From Adineta vaga (taxonomy: Eukaryota > Rotifera), in the NCBI GenBank assembly GCA_021613535.1, contig CP075495.1, positions 10,974,001 through 11,038,000 on the forward strand: a stretch of DNA of 64,000 nt, given 5' to 3'. Of this stretch, positions 1 through 17,518 are shown in pieces. The notes below the pieces were generated by a model that worked only from the letters and a program-made list of their open reading frames with translations, was not told the origin of the DNA and ran no database searches. Position 1 is the first letter of the stretch; every line of letters starts with the position of its first letter. The translations under genes were made by a program, and so were the position numbers.

Positions 1-329
1 AAAGATATGAATTTTCATTTTAAAGTTAGAGATGTACTTTTCACTTGCGAGGGTGTATACGAACAAATCTCTTCATTTCTCATTTATCTAATAGATACTT
101 TTTGCTATAAATAATGATTTTGATAATTCTAATTCCGACTTTTTTCTCATTTAGAGAAGTATAAAAACATATCAAGGCGACAAAATGAAAGATTTCAGAC
201 ATTTTTGACGACTTATATGAAATCGTCGTGAGTATTTATAAAACTTATAGAATCTTCTATGTTTTAGTTCAAAGAAATTATAGAACTAGAAACTGTTCAT
301 CATCAAGCATTTCTATTACAAAGATCATT
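1..329. other. Upstream flank of receptor gene
   Basis: AT-rich non-coding sequence. An in-frame ATG exists at 228, but the residues between it and the ATG at 330 are not receptor-like. I see no other gene here. Confidence 0.5.
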
Positions 330-1339
330 ATGTCATCTCCAAGTGCCTATGTAGTCACATTATCCACAACAATTCGATATATTTCATTGACTATCAATTT
401 CATTACATTGATTATCGGTACATTCGGAGCTTTGTGTAATTTAATTACTTTTACTTCACCACAATTACGTCGAAATGCTTGTATATTTTACTTAGTATGT
501 GCAACAACATTTCAGTTACTTTCTATTCTTTTTATTGTTCCAAGTCGTATGGCATTGGATAGTTTTGGAAGTAATTTAGAACGTGAATCAATTATCTTCT
601 GTAAAATTAGATATTATCTCGTTGTTACATTACCTGAACTAGCAACATACTATATCTTATTATCAATTATGGATCGATGTTTAGCTACATCAGCTTGCTA
701 GTATACGAGCATGGAGTCAACTTAAAGTAGCACATCGATTATCATTTGGTATTCTTACATTTATCTTTATTTCAAATTCTCATTTGTTAGTATACTATAC
801 AATCTATAATAATAGTTGTCAAACTGTACCCAGTACTTTTTATACTACATTTGTGGCTGGTTATACCTTGGCTGTAGTCATTGTTATACCACATGCATTT
901 ATGCTGATTTTATCGATTATTACTTTTTTAAATATGAAAAGAACAAGACAACGAGTAGCACCAGCTTCAAACACACTACATCAACGACAAACACATCGTT
1001 TCGAATCACATATTATTATGGTCAGAATATATTTCTCTATTTTATACTAGTTTTAATGCATTTCTATTTTAGGTAATTATCTTACAAGTAGTCGTCAGTT
1101 CTATTCTTCTACTATTACGTATTGGATCATATCTGTACTCGGTTTTTACAAGTGGTAATTTGAATAGAACTCTTGAAGAACGTGTTGCTGAAGGTTTTGC
1201 TCTACAACTTGGTGTATCCTTATATTATCTTAGTTTTGCTCTTGCTTTCTATGTATCAACTTTAACAAGCAAATATTTTCGTGAAATATTTTCGAAACGT
1301 ATTAGTGATTTCTATCGTCATTTACATGGTGCGGGTTAG
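330..1339 (+). CDS. Rhodopsin-like 7TM receptor (GPCR), with one frameshift
   Basis: Two exons, 330..1020 and 1073..1339, give about 318 residues once one base is discounted. Seven hydrophobic segments are visible. TM3 ends in an MDRCLA box, the equivalent of the DRY motif, and TM1 carries an FGALCNL stretch. Divergent peptide-receptor-like GPCRs of this style are, from memory, heavily expanded in bdelloid rotifers. Ligand unknown. The frame breaks near 690-697, just after the MDRCLA box: a stop appears in the first frame, and an uninterrupted continuation (IRAWSQLK onward) lies in another frame. Removing one T restores the reading. The start at 330 is preferred over 228 because the upstream residues are polar and unlike a receptor N-terminus. 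It is either a decaying copy or carries a base-call error. Confidence 0.75.
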
Positions 1340-2552
1340 TTCTAATGGTATTATAAATGACATGAAAGTAATGGTATTTATCTTCAATATTGTAGAATTA
1401 AAAAAAAGTAAAAGAATTTTTGTGCAAGAAGATATTTGCCTCGAAGCAATACGTATAATGTGCTTGAATAATGATCATTAGAATCTCTAACTTCATTCGA
1501 ATAAGAGGTCATTCAACCATTTATATAGAAACACTTGAATCTTATTCTTTGATCTATGAATTGAATGATTTTAGTTCTTTGAAGTTAAACTATATTTATT
1601 GTTTATAATGTATGAATAAAGTCTCCAGTCTTTTTTCTTAAATGTAACTTTACAAGAATGTTCATCATTTTAAATTGAACATTTCTACTTCTATCTACTA
1701 CAATTATTCTTTTGAAAAAAGACGAAATAATGTCTGATAAAATTGCTAATCAAGAGTTGTTCGAGATGAAAATTTATCTAGTAGTTTAAATCAATAGATA
1801 TTTTCTCATGGATTATTACGAAATTTCGAAGAGAAAAAAAGGGCAAGTACTTTATTTTATCAGACATATTTATTTAACCTTATGTTTTCTTTCTCAGTAT
1901 AGAAGACATTAATGAACAATAACAATCAACTTCATATAAATTCACATAACAAAAATGCCAACATCATTTTATCAAAAACATATTTCAGAGGTTTCTTCAA
2001 ATACTTTTATTAAGTTAAATTTATTGTCGATGAGTTTCTTTTTTCCTTCCTTCAATCTGATGACTATCAACAGTCAGCAATTACTTGTATTTTAAGTCAT
2101 GATGATGGTATATGTTCAGATGTATTACATAACAAGAAGATTATTTTTCATGTTTAGATATGAAAAGAACAAGCATAGACATATATATATACATATGAAC
2201 AAATCTTTTCTTTGATGTATTCAAATCGAACATCTCGTTCTTTCTTTCTTTTTTCTTTGACTAATTCTCTAATAAAATAGATTAATGATTGAATGATAAA
2301 GAATTGTAAAGACCTTGAAAACAAAGACAACTAAAGTTCATTTGATTTCAATATGCAAATTTATTGATCCATTAAAGATTGATGTCAGCATTAATATATC
2401 TCTGACTTTCTCACATTTCATGAATTTTATTTGATCATCATTCGAATACTATTGATTCAATCGTGTACGAAAAGAGAAGAAGAAGAAAAAAGATCGACGT
2501 TCATTGACTAAATAATCACTTTAGTCTCTCATTTACTGAAGAAACGATAACA
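1340..2552. other. Intergenic, no gene seen
   Basis: Low-complexity AT-rich sequence with no long open frame and no recognisable domain. The first few hundred bases are probably the receptor 3' UTR. Confidence 0.5.
1615..1620 (+). terminator. Possible poly(A) signal for the receptor gene
   Basis: AATAAA about 275 bp after the receptor stop codon. The motif is common in AT-rich DNA, so this is only a candidate. Confidence 0.3.
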
Positions 2553-2694
2553 ATGATCAATAAGACAAATAATGTCTGGCGTCTACTTTGGACTCTACTA
2601 TACAAGTGGTTTTATAACATATTTATTGATTTCTATATCATTCATGCGAGATCAATTTTTCAAAATAATAAGAATGATCAAACTAATGACGAAA
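2553..2694 (+). CDS. Speculative alternative first exon of the LIM gene
   Basis: An ATG opens a 142-nt frame (47 codons plus one base) that runs directly into a consensus GTAAGT donor at 2695. The exon would end in phase 1. That is the same phase as the two later candidate first exons and is compatible with the acceptor at 5894. The residues are aromatic and hydrophobic (WRLLWTLLYKWFYN) and I recognise no domain. Evidence is only the open frame, the ATG and the donor. It could equally be chance. Confidence 0.2.
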
Positions 2695-2880
2695 GTAAGT
2701 TTATATAAGGATTTCTAAGGATTCAATAGACAGACATCTACACATCTATATACATATTTGTATAATATGAGTAATCTTCGTCGAGCTTTTTTCCTTGAAT
2801 GTTTATTTTTCTAATTGATGAGTAGCGTTTTTCAATGCTGAACACTTGACGTTCGTTCGCACCTTTTATAAATATAAATC

Positions 2881-2905
2881 TATATATATATATATATATA
2901 TATAT
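2881..2905. repeat. (TA)n microsatellite
   Basis: About 12 uninterrupted TA dinucleotides. Confidence 0.9.
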
Positions 2906-3147
2906 TAATTTCATCCTTATTGAGTTCTTTGTTTATTTAACAAAGAGACGTCAATGACTATTGAGTTGATATTTTATACTTAGGGGAAAGTAAAATGCAA
3001 AGAACCTTGTATTCAAATTGAAACCGATCATCTTCTATTTATGTGTATTGCACAACTTAATGAATAAACAAAACGTTCTTTCGAGCATTTTCAATTTATC
3101 ATCTTCAGGCTACACGGATATAAATGACAAGTTTATTCATAGAACTT

Positions 3148-3175
3148 TCTCTCTCTCTCTCTCTCTCTCTCTCTT
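3148..3175. repeat. (CT)n microsatellite
   Basis: About 14 CT dinucleotides, ending at TTTGTCTC. Confidence 0.9.
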
Positions 3176-3352
3176 TGTCTCGCTTGCACAATTCACATCT
3201 ATACCAATCTTTTGCACACTTGTAATGTTAAGGGAAAAAAAGAAAAGAAGTGAAAGCGAATTTATCGATAAAGCCTCCGGTTAAGAACTGCTTGTGTGTG
3301 CATGTATATGTATATGTTCGGTCGAACGTTGCTGCGATTACAAAAAAACGAA

Positions 3353-3382
3353 CAAGAAGAAGAAGAAGAAGACGAAGAAGGA
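3353..3382. repeat. (AAG)n purine tract
   Basis: Imperfect AAG trinucleotide run inside a longer purine-rich stretch. Confidence 0.8.
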
Positions 3383-3641
3383 GAACAGAGGCAAAATCGT
3401 TAAAAGAGAAAAAAAAGAAGAGAGAAGAATTGAAGTAACGTTCGTTCTTGTCTTCTATATTCCATTGTTCATCATCATCATCATCACAATTATTTTAACC
3501 AACGCCTACCTGTTTGATTCTGCATTCAATTTCTTTCCTACATTCATTAATAAGACGATTACAAACATCTACGAATTCAAAAATTGCTCTTGTTCTTCTT
3601 TATACATTCTACAATATCATCACAGCTGATTTTGCTGTTGA

Positions 3642-4592
3642 TTGATGTTCATATTTCAACAGTTCACATTACCATCATCACGATTCATGTTGCGTTATCA
3701 TGCTGATACTACCATTTGTTGTGAAGAAATGATACCGATCGAACAACAACAACGACACCAAAAACATATACATCGAGAGCATAGTCTCTCACCTGATAGT
3801 TTAGAACAACGATTATTAAAACAACAATTAATATCTGATGATATTGGTGATGAAGACGAATCTTTTCTTTCATCATCACCATCCTTAGCAGATTCAATCA
3901 GTATTGATCAACAACAAATTCATCAACGACAATTCAATTCAACGAAAACTATTCGTAAAACGTTAACATATCATGGTCTCCTCAATAGTCAATCATTCTT
4001 TTCAAATAATCATCGCAATGATGATGATGATGATGATGATCTCGATGATGATCTCGACGAAATTCATCTCGATCAAGATGATGTGAATCTACTTTTTTCG
4101 GATCCAGATGATGGTCTTCTATGTCGATTATCTGGTGAATTAATCGATGTAGATGATGATTATGATGATGAAAATGATGAATATTGTCGACATATACGAC
4201 CATTACCTATGGTTATGTCATCCGATTTTATTATATCCTCTACATTACCATTTCAAGAACAACAACAACAACAACAATATTTTCCTTATCATTTACTTGA
4301 TCCAATATCGGAAGCTGCTAGTGAAGATGAACGTCGAGCAGCTGTATCCGTAGTTCGTCAACCACAGAAACACAAACATAGTACCTCATCATCGTTATCG
4401 ATGAGTGCTAATGGAAATTATGATGGTGATACGACAACTAATGATGATCTTTCAACATTAAGTGATGTTGATGAACAAGACACATTGAATTCACAAACAA
4501 TATTTCTACCCAATGATCAACATATTCATAAAAAACGACGTCACACAGAAAATTCTTCAATACATTGGTTTACCAAAGAAGTTTGTAAGTGA
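3642..4592 (+). CDS. Acidic, Asp/Gln/His-rich ORF; possible long first exon of the LIM gene
   Basis: A 316-codon open frame in AT-rich DNA, which is long enough to be unlikely by chance. The protein is disordered and acidic, with Asp runs near residues 125-145 and 170-185 and a short poly-Gln run. No domain is recognised. The start could also be the ATG at 3687. A strong GTAAGT donor at 4585 lies just before the stop codon. Splicing there leaves phase 1, which fits the acceptor at 5894 that opens exon 2 of the LIM-domain gene downstream. The ORF may therefore be an alternative N-terminal exon (ending 4584) giving a LIM isoform of about 1,150 residues, rather than a separate gene. Human LIMA1 also makes long and short N-terminal isoforms (EPLIN-beta and EPLIN-alpha) from alternative promoters. 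No transcript evidence is available here. Confidence 0.5.
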   Translation: MMFIFQQFTLPSSRFMLRYHADTTICCEEMIPIEQQQRHQKHIHREHSLSPDSLEQRLLKQQLISDDIGDEDESFLSSSPSLADSISIDQQQIHQRQFNSTKTIRKTLTYHGLLNSQSFFSNNHRNDDDDDDDLDDDLDEIHLDQDDVNLLFSDPDDGLLCRLSGELIDVDDDYDDENDEYCRHIRPLPMVMSSDFIISSTLPFQEQQQQQQYFPYHLLDPISEAASEDERRAAVSVVRQPQKHKHSTSSSLSMSANGNYDGDTTTNDDLSTLSDVDEQDTLNSQTIFLPNDQHIHKKRRHTENSSIHWFTKEVCK

Positions 4593-5682
4593 GATACTAA
4601 TATGTGAGATTAACTATCTCGATCCAAATAACATTTCAATAAGGGAGATTTATTCGTATACGAACGGTATTTTTGTCTATTGATTAAATCGATAAGATTT
4701 TTCGATCGTTTATGTATACAAGTAGAGGAGTGTGTGTGCTTTACGTGAAGTTTGCATTCGAATAGTCACGCATAGTTCTTCCAATTCGTATACCTTCACC
4801 ATATTATCATCTAATGATTTCAGTAAACAAATTACAATATATTTAACAATTTGGAAGTTGAAACAGTCTATACAAATTTACGCACTTGGATAAAGCATCT
4901 AAGAATAACGACTGTGAGTGGGTGTCTGTTTGTCTATCAATTGTACAATTGATTATCCGACCAAAAATTCTTCGAAAGAAAAAATACTTGTTCTTCTTAT
5001 TCTTCTTCTCCTTAAAAGACCGATGATTCCAGGTTTAGGAGAAAAGCCAAATAGATTATTTCTTCTTGTAGTTATTGTATATGGTGACAGATTATTTTCT
5101 TTCTTTTTTCTCATTGTATTCTGACAAATATTTCCAGGAGACCAAAACAACTTATCATAGAGTATATATACATATGACCTCTGTCTCTATCTTCTGTATT
5201 GGAATGATCTCATTGAAAAAAGAGAACGAAGAAATAATCACTCTGATATGTAATACGTTTCTTCTTTTCTTTCTTTTGCTCTATCGGATATTCGACAATT
5301 ACTGATGGTACTTGTTGTTTATACATACAAGCTACACAGCGGACACATTTCTTTTCTTTTTTTTCTCTGTATATATGTATATGTATTTTGCGTAGGATGA
5401 GATATAACAAGGATAAAAACTGTAATAGGAAAGGAAAATGTAGAATAGGAAAAGAAGGAAAAACGCCCGGGAGAAAAGAGTACATAAATATCTGCAATAA
5501 CCCATACGTACAGTTCTCACTGTTGTTGTCGCCGTCGTTAAAGCAAGAAGCACAAGATAATCTATAGTAGCTGACGTTATTGAAAGATATTTTATTCAAA
5601 GTACATTTGCGTCTAAAAAAAGAAAGAATAAGGATTATAGTGTATCGTCTTCGAGCACTTATTCTATTGAATCAAGTGAATA

Positions 5683-11859
<6,177 letters not shown>

Positions 11860-13124
11860 ATTATTCAATTTTTCTTTTGCTGCTTATTTGTGATTTCTTT
11901 TTCTTTCTCTCTTTTTTTTCTCTTTTGCGCTTATTTATTCTTAAATAATTTTAATAATAACAGCCAAGCAGCAACATATTTGTGTCATTTTGTGATCTTT
12001 TATTGTTCTTGTATAAAATGATTTCTTTATTTCTTCTCTTTTTCAATGAGCACTAAATTATATGCATTAATCTTAATCTTGTGTGCGCTATTGTCGCTTT
12101 TCTATCTCTCTCTCTCTCTCTGTTATTTGTCATCACGCAATATGAAAAAAAAAAGTTTTATTAAAACAAGAAAGAGTGTTTCTTTTATCTATATTTTGTT
12201 CGCTTCATTTGTTAAATTTCGCTTATACAACAAACAAATTTGTTTTTTTCTCATTACTCTCTCTTCTTTGGATATACTAGAGTCGTAGGAGAAATTATGT
12301 ATACTTATTCAGAGATGATTCAAATGAGAGTAACACCATTAACATCTTTCAAATCGTTTAACCTCTGTCAATCATTTTAAAATTCTAATATCACAATCTC
12401 AACTATCCAGCTAGAGAACATACTATTTCGTCAATTCTATGATGTTTGCATACATTACTCTTACAAAAGCATCAGTTCAGTTTTTTAATTTCAACCGTAT
12501 TCTTGCAGTTGTACACCGTCATATCTATTTGATTTTCTTCTGATTCCGTATTTTTGATAGTATGAAAGTAACCCTTTATTGACGTTGACTGTTTAATGAT
12601 AGACTTCATTTACAATAGATGAATTGAACAAGAGTAAATAGGACATATTCGAAATCTTAGTTTTCCCCCACAACATTTTCAATGTTATATCGATTTTAAG
12701 AGAAGCATATTGTATGAAGGACAGTGTCCTTTAATAGAATCTTTAATATGCATTGAAAGAAGTTTTTTAATGAAACTTGATAATGTTTATATAATTTTTC
12801 ATGATCATTGTCAAAATGCTAAATATATGTATAGTTTGATTCTCTTATTTTCAAAACGTCATTGATCATTGAATTAAATCTTGTCAATATACGTTTACAA
12901 CAACACCAAAATTGTTCGAGAAGGTTTTTGCATGCTACCCAATCAAGTTCATCTTTACATTTCGGCATGATAAAACAGCATTTTCTTTAGTTGTTGCAAT
13001 GATCAACTAAAACGTTCATCAGTGACTACTGAAGAATTACTATAAGTTGCTTTAATAAAACAATAAATAAAGAAATTATGTTTTAAACCAACGAAACAAG
13101 CAAAACGATATACATTTATGTAAG
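11860..13124. other. Intergenic between LIM gene and glycosyltransferase-like gene
   Basis: Holds the 3' ends of two converging genes. It is pyrimidine-rich just after the LIM gene stop. No coding sequence is seen. Confidence 0.5.
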
Positions 13125-14091
13125 CTAAACAATAAAAGGATGAGATTTTCGTCTTGATGGTTGTTCTTCTAACCATTTTTGATAAGTAAATGCGCGTCGT
13201 TCGAGATCTGTATCAAAATTAGACGGTCTACCTTTATATTTAACAAAAACTAATTCATATGGATCAGGAGTTAATGTATCCATAGAACGATCAATAAATA
13301 TTGGACTTCTCTTATAATTACAGTTCCAATTTTCTTTCTTACGAAAATCTACACCTTGATATTTGACTTGTAATGATGCTATTTGATAATTAGAATGCAG
13401 AATTAATTGACTTGCACCTATTTCACCATTAAAGACGGCATCACTATAATCTTTCTTACAATGAAATACACCTTTTCTATCATCTGTTAATATTGCTAAA
13501 CCAGTTCGATCAGTGACTAGTAAATAGCTTTGTACATGTGGTTTATGTTCACAATTTATTGTTGAACCAACAAGTTTCGTTTCATTATTAAAAAGTCTTG
13601 TATAAATATGATACCACCACATAGATTCATCATCAAAATAAGCAACTAAAAACGGTCCACGTATTGATGCATTCATAAGAATGAAATATTTATATAGATT
13701 TAAATCTTTTAATTTGTTCGAAAGAAACCATCCAAATGTTCCAAAATCGAAGCATTCATTTTCATGTTCGAGATAATGTGCATTGGGTGGAAGGCGTGGT
13801 AAACTTTCGATTTACGGGTGTATTGTTAACTTTTTGTAAAATAAAATAATAGTCAGCATTTTGAGCCGGATGAACGCCATGACGAATAAAAAATTGTAAA
13901 TTACCAAGTGATTGAACATCTGTATCAGCCCATACATAGATTACTAATACTCGACCTGTATCTGTTGGTTTAAGTAAATAAATTCGTCGAGATGGTACTC
14001 GTGAGTGAGAAATATAAGAATAAATAACAATTAAATAAGGAAGTAAGACTAAAAATATGAATGAAGATCGATGACGTCTTGTAAAATCCAT
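13125..14091 (-). CDS. Type II membrane glycosyltransferase-like protein, intronless, one frameshift
   Basis: Single exon read from 14091 down, about 321 residues once one extra base is discounted. An N-terminal signal anchor (about residues 11-28) suggests a Golgi type II membrane protein. The body has VRVIYVWADTD-like and RGPFLVAYFDD-like stretches, then LVGSTINCEHKPHVQSYLL and a C-terminal PYELVFVKYKG. From memory these resemble uncharacterised glycosyltransferase-like proteins of algae, oomycetes and bacteria. I cannot name the family. The frame changes near 13805: the N-terminal half ends in an out-of-frame stop, and the frame continuing with LPRLPPNAHYLEHENE leads into the C-terminal half. 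One extra base in a T run on the + strand explains it. It is the only intronless gene of its size near here and has more than 1.2 kb of empty flank on each side, so horizontal origin is possible. Confidence 0.6.
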
Positions 14092-15846
14092 TTCTAGAAC
14101 ATTATGTTTTAGGAAGCATGTTTTATTCGATAAAAAAATATAAAGTTTACTGCTTCTCCGTCTGTGTTATTTCCATTTGTATTTAATTAGTTTTTCTTTG
14201 CAAAAGACTTTCCCTTATAAATTGAATATTCTCACATGAGACAACAAACAATCTCAATTGATGCAAAATTTCAAAGAAAATTGTTTTTTTTAATATTCTG
14301 CACTAAAAACTTCTAAAAATTGTAAATGTAACTTCTTTTAATCATATACAATTTTTTCTTGCGTTTGATTTCTTTCTCAAACGAATGTAAAAAAACGAGT
14401 GTTCTCTTTTCTTTCTTGCCTTTCAAGATTAGTGTACATTTGAAAAAGATTGTGAACATGATTTATGCCAACTAGAGAACAACAAAGGAATCTAACACAT
14501 GGTTAAGTTATTCTTTCCTGTTCCATTGTGTCTTTGAGTAAAAGATGAATTGTAAACTTACATAAATGAGTTCTGCAGTAAATTGATTGGTGTATTTTGG
14601 AAGAGATAATCAAGAGTGAAAAAGTTTTATTTAGATTCGAATAAGGATTGGATGAATACGAGATGTTGTCGAAATTTGTATTTGACAGATTTAACGATTA
14701 TCCAAACAACATTCTTTTATACGTTTTTGGACGCGAAATGACGAAGGATCTAAATTGAATTCATTCAAACTATTATTTTTGCATTACAAAAAAAGAATTG
14801 TTTCATAGCGAATCGAAAGCAGTAGTATTGCATTAACAATGACAGTCAATTCCTAGTTTTAGTTTAATATCTAGAAGAAAGAGGATGTTAAGAATACACT
14901 ATTTCAAACTGAGAAGAAGCAATGCTTTTAACTATATTTTTCTTTTAAAATTTGTAAAGAAACAACTTTAATATCCATTTCAGTTTAAGTCATTTTTCAT
15001 TAAAATTACTTGTCGAATACCGTCAAAGCAGGAAAGAAAACAATTACAATCATTTCTTTATTCCGTCCTTGTCGATAACGTTTCCAACATTCTCGAAAGA
15101 AAGAATATAACAAATAGTAATTTTTAAAATGCATTTCATCAGACTTTTTATTCTTTATATTTCTTGACACTTTCAGGGAAAGATAACAAAATTCGTAAAT
15201 ATTTTACTTATTGAATCTAGCGAATAGCTTTTCATAGAAAAGAAAACTGTAGCATTGAAAGTTTTGAGAAATAATGGTAGAAACGATGAATTTATTTTCT
15301 TATATTTCGATCGAAACGTGATGATAATTATCTCATAAGAAGAACTTGATAACCCATATAAAAGATCGTATGATTAAATGGAAGCTTTTTAATAATATTC
15401 GTATCATGACTCAAAATCTCAAATTCATGATGAAACTTTCACCTCATTCTAATATTATATGCTGCATTCAAAAATATATTCAAACTTATCGTATTTATCG
15501 ATTAACTTAATTGTCATTGTTTATGCATGCCCTCTATCCGTTTCTTTTTGATTGAGTCAATACGTTACGAATGACCACGTAACGTAGAATTTCTGGTGGT
15601 GGTTGCTGCTGTTTCTGTTTCGTCAGTTACAGTTATCTCTCTCTTGTCGGAAACCAGACATCTCAATTATGTTGATATTCCATATAAATTTTCGTTCATC
15701 TTTATTGAAATGATCATCAGTAAAAATAAAACAACATGTTCGATGCTCATTTTTAAAAACTCCTATTCCTTGTCAATGTATTTAACTACAGATGACTTTA
15801 TAATTTGTCGAATGGTAAAAGAAAATTTTTCTGTTTATTGTAGAGA
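14092..15846. other. Intergenic between divergent genes
   Basis: AT-rich stretch of 1.75 kb separating divergent promoters. No domain-bearing frame is seen. The open frame at 15596-15853 runs into the MUL1-like start in a different frame and looks like chance. Confidence 0.5.
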
Positions 15847-17033
15847 ATGTTAGATTGGAATTGGCTTTGGGTCGTTGGTGAACTTGGCGTCTCATATGGA
15901 TTTTATCGATGGTGGAAGTCAAATGATACACTTCTGACAGCTCTTGAGGTAAAAATAGTAGTGAAATTTCTATGATTTATACTGATTAGAATATTTTTGA
16001 ATGAAACGTTCCTTGCTTTTTTCCATATATTCACCATCATAACACTAATTATTCTTTTCAGATATCTCCAGATATTGATATCGATGCTTTAAAAAGAATT
16101 TCCTCGATACAAACAACTATTGACTACGCCACTGTACATGGTCTCGTGCAACCAAATGATTCGAAAACATACTCACTATTGACGTCCCAGTTTATACCAG
16201 ACTGTACCGGTGTTCTTCATCGTATAACGATACGTGAACAAAAATTAGAAAAAATTCGTAATGTTTGGTAAGATGAAATTGATTTCTTTCGATTATTTCT
16301 TTGTATTTAATTTTCATAAAGGTCTGAAACGAAAAGTTTAATTAGTGATTTAACACGTTATGTGCCATTTCGACTTGTATCATCAAAAGGAAATTTTATT
16401 CGTATTGATAAACCATTAGAATTCAGTTCGATCAAAGATCAATTGGAAGTTATTCATGTAAAATTTGATCCGACTTCATCATCATCTATAAATAAAGTTG
16501 TCGAAACACTTATCGGAGATGTTTCAAAAGGTATTGAAACACAAGAACAAATGTTATTAAGCAATACACCATTGACTGGTGTTGGCCGTTTGGAAAGACG
16601 ATCCGGTACATGGTATCTTGTTCCACATGAACAATGGGGTGGAATGTTAACACGATTATCTCGAGATCAAATTTTAACTTCCTATCGAAAACATTCAAGT
16701 TGGGCGCGTATTTTTACTATTCTATTTGGTATTATTACTAGTGGTACTGCTTTATATTTAATCTACAGATATTACTCTAAAATTCGACGACAATCAAATC
16801 GTTCATCGCGAATTACACCAATAATTCCGCGAAATACAGATAATAATGATACAAACCGATTACAATGTGTCATTTGTTTAGATAATGAAATTATTTATAG
16901 TTTACAACCATGTTCACATTTAGGCTTGTGCGAATTATGCTCAGAACAATTACAACGACAAAATCGATCTGAACAAAAATGTCCAATTTGTCGTACACCG
17001 ATTCAAAATTATCAACGTATATTTTTACCTTAA
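15847..17033 (+). CDS. MUL1: MUL1-like mitochondrial E3 ubiquitin ligase (MAPL/GIDE family)
   Basis: Three exons, 15847-15948, 16062-16267 and 16322-17033, give 339 residues. A hydrophobic N-terminal segment (about 5-22) is followed by the BAM/GIDE domain, with GRLERRSGTWYLVPHE in its second half. A second membrane span lies near residues 230-252. The C-terminal C3HC4 RING begins CVICLDNEIIY, continues with CSHLGLCELC and ends CPICRTP. This architecture is that of MUL1, an outer mitochondrial membrane ligase that ubiquitinates or SUMOylates fission and fusion factors. Length is close to the human protein (352). The start is chosen because its exon leads straight into the first membrane segment and splices in phase 0. 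Confidence 0.9.
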
Positions 17034-17518
17034 ACATTAGTTTTCTTGTTTATTTGTATACCGTGATTTTTTCTTACTTAGGATATCTAGGAGAGAACAG
17101 ATGTGTAGTTTTTATTTTTCAATTATTTAATCGTGAATTCTGCTGAACAAAGAGACGTTTTATTTACTTTAATAGTGTTTTTTAATAATCAAAAGAGCAG
17201 TTTTGTTACAATGGTTTTTTTTGTACGAAAGTATAATAATATGAACAAACTATCTGTTTTGATGAAGATAATAGAAAAGGCAAATTGAAAAAGAAACTGT
17301 TTCATTGAGTGTAAGTAGAAAAATATGAATTCAATGATCTGATTGTACATTATAGTATTCAGGATGATATTGATCGTTATACATTCTATTTCATCAATGA
17401 TAGTTTTTCTATATTATAGATAAAATTATGATTTCTCGGTATCGATCATTATTTTCACAACAGTCATTTTATTGTTCCATATTCTATCGTCGATTTCTAA
17501 CGTAATTCACTAATTTCT
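17034..17518. other. Intergenic, possible 5' exon of the aminopeptidase
   Basis: Non-coding, 485 bp. The true start of the following gene may lie here, because a TTTAG acceptor-like site occurs at 17552-17556, inside its first modelled exon. Confidence 0.4.

Larger units (their letters stand above)
2695..3641. other. Simple-sequence-rich non-coding stretch
   Basis: Contains a TA run, a CT run and an AAG-rich purine run. Open frames here are by-products of these repeats. It may be promoter or 5' UTR for the acidic ORF that follows. Confidence 0.45.

Noticed and set aside
228-329. Upstream ATG of the receptor as the true start
   Set aside because: It adds about 34 polar residues unlike a receptor N-terminus. 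The ATG at 330 gives a standard short extracellular start.
3018-3629. Overlapping small frames around the CT and AAG repeats
   Set aside because: They are translations of microsatellites (SLSLSL, RRRRR, KKKK).
5210-5599. 129-codon minus-strand open frame in the first LIM-gene intron region
   Set aside because: Low-complexity Leu/Phe/Lys content with no start context or homology. Antisense to the 5' region of the LIM gene.
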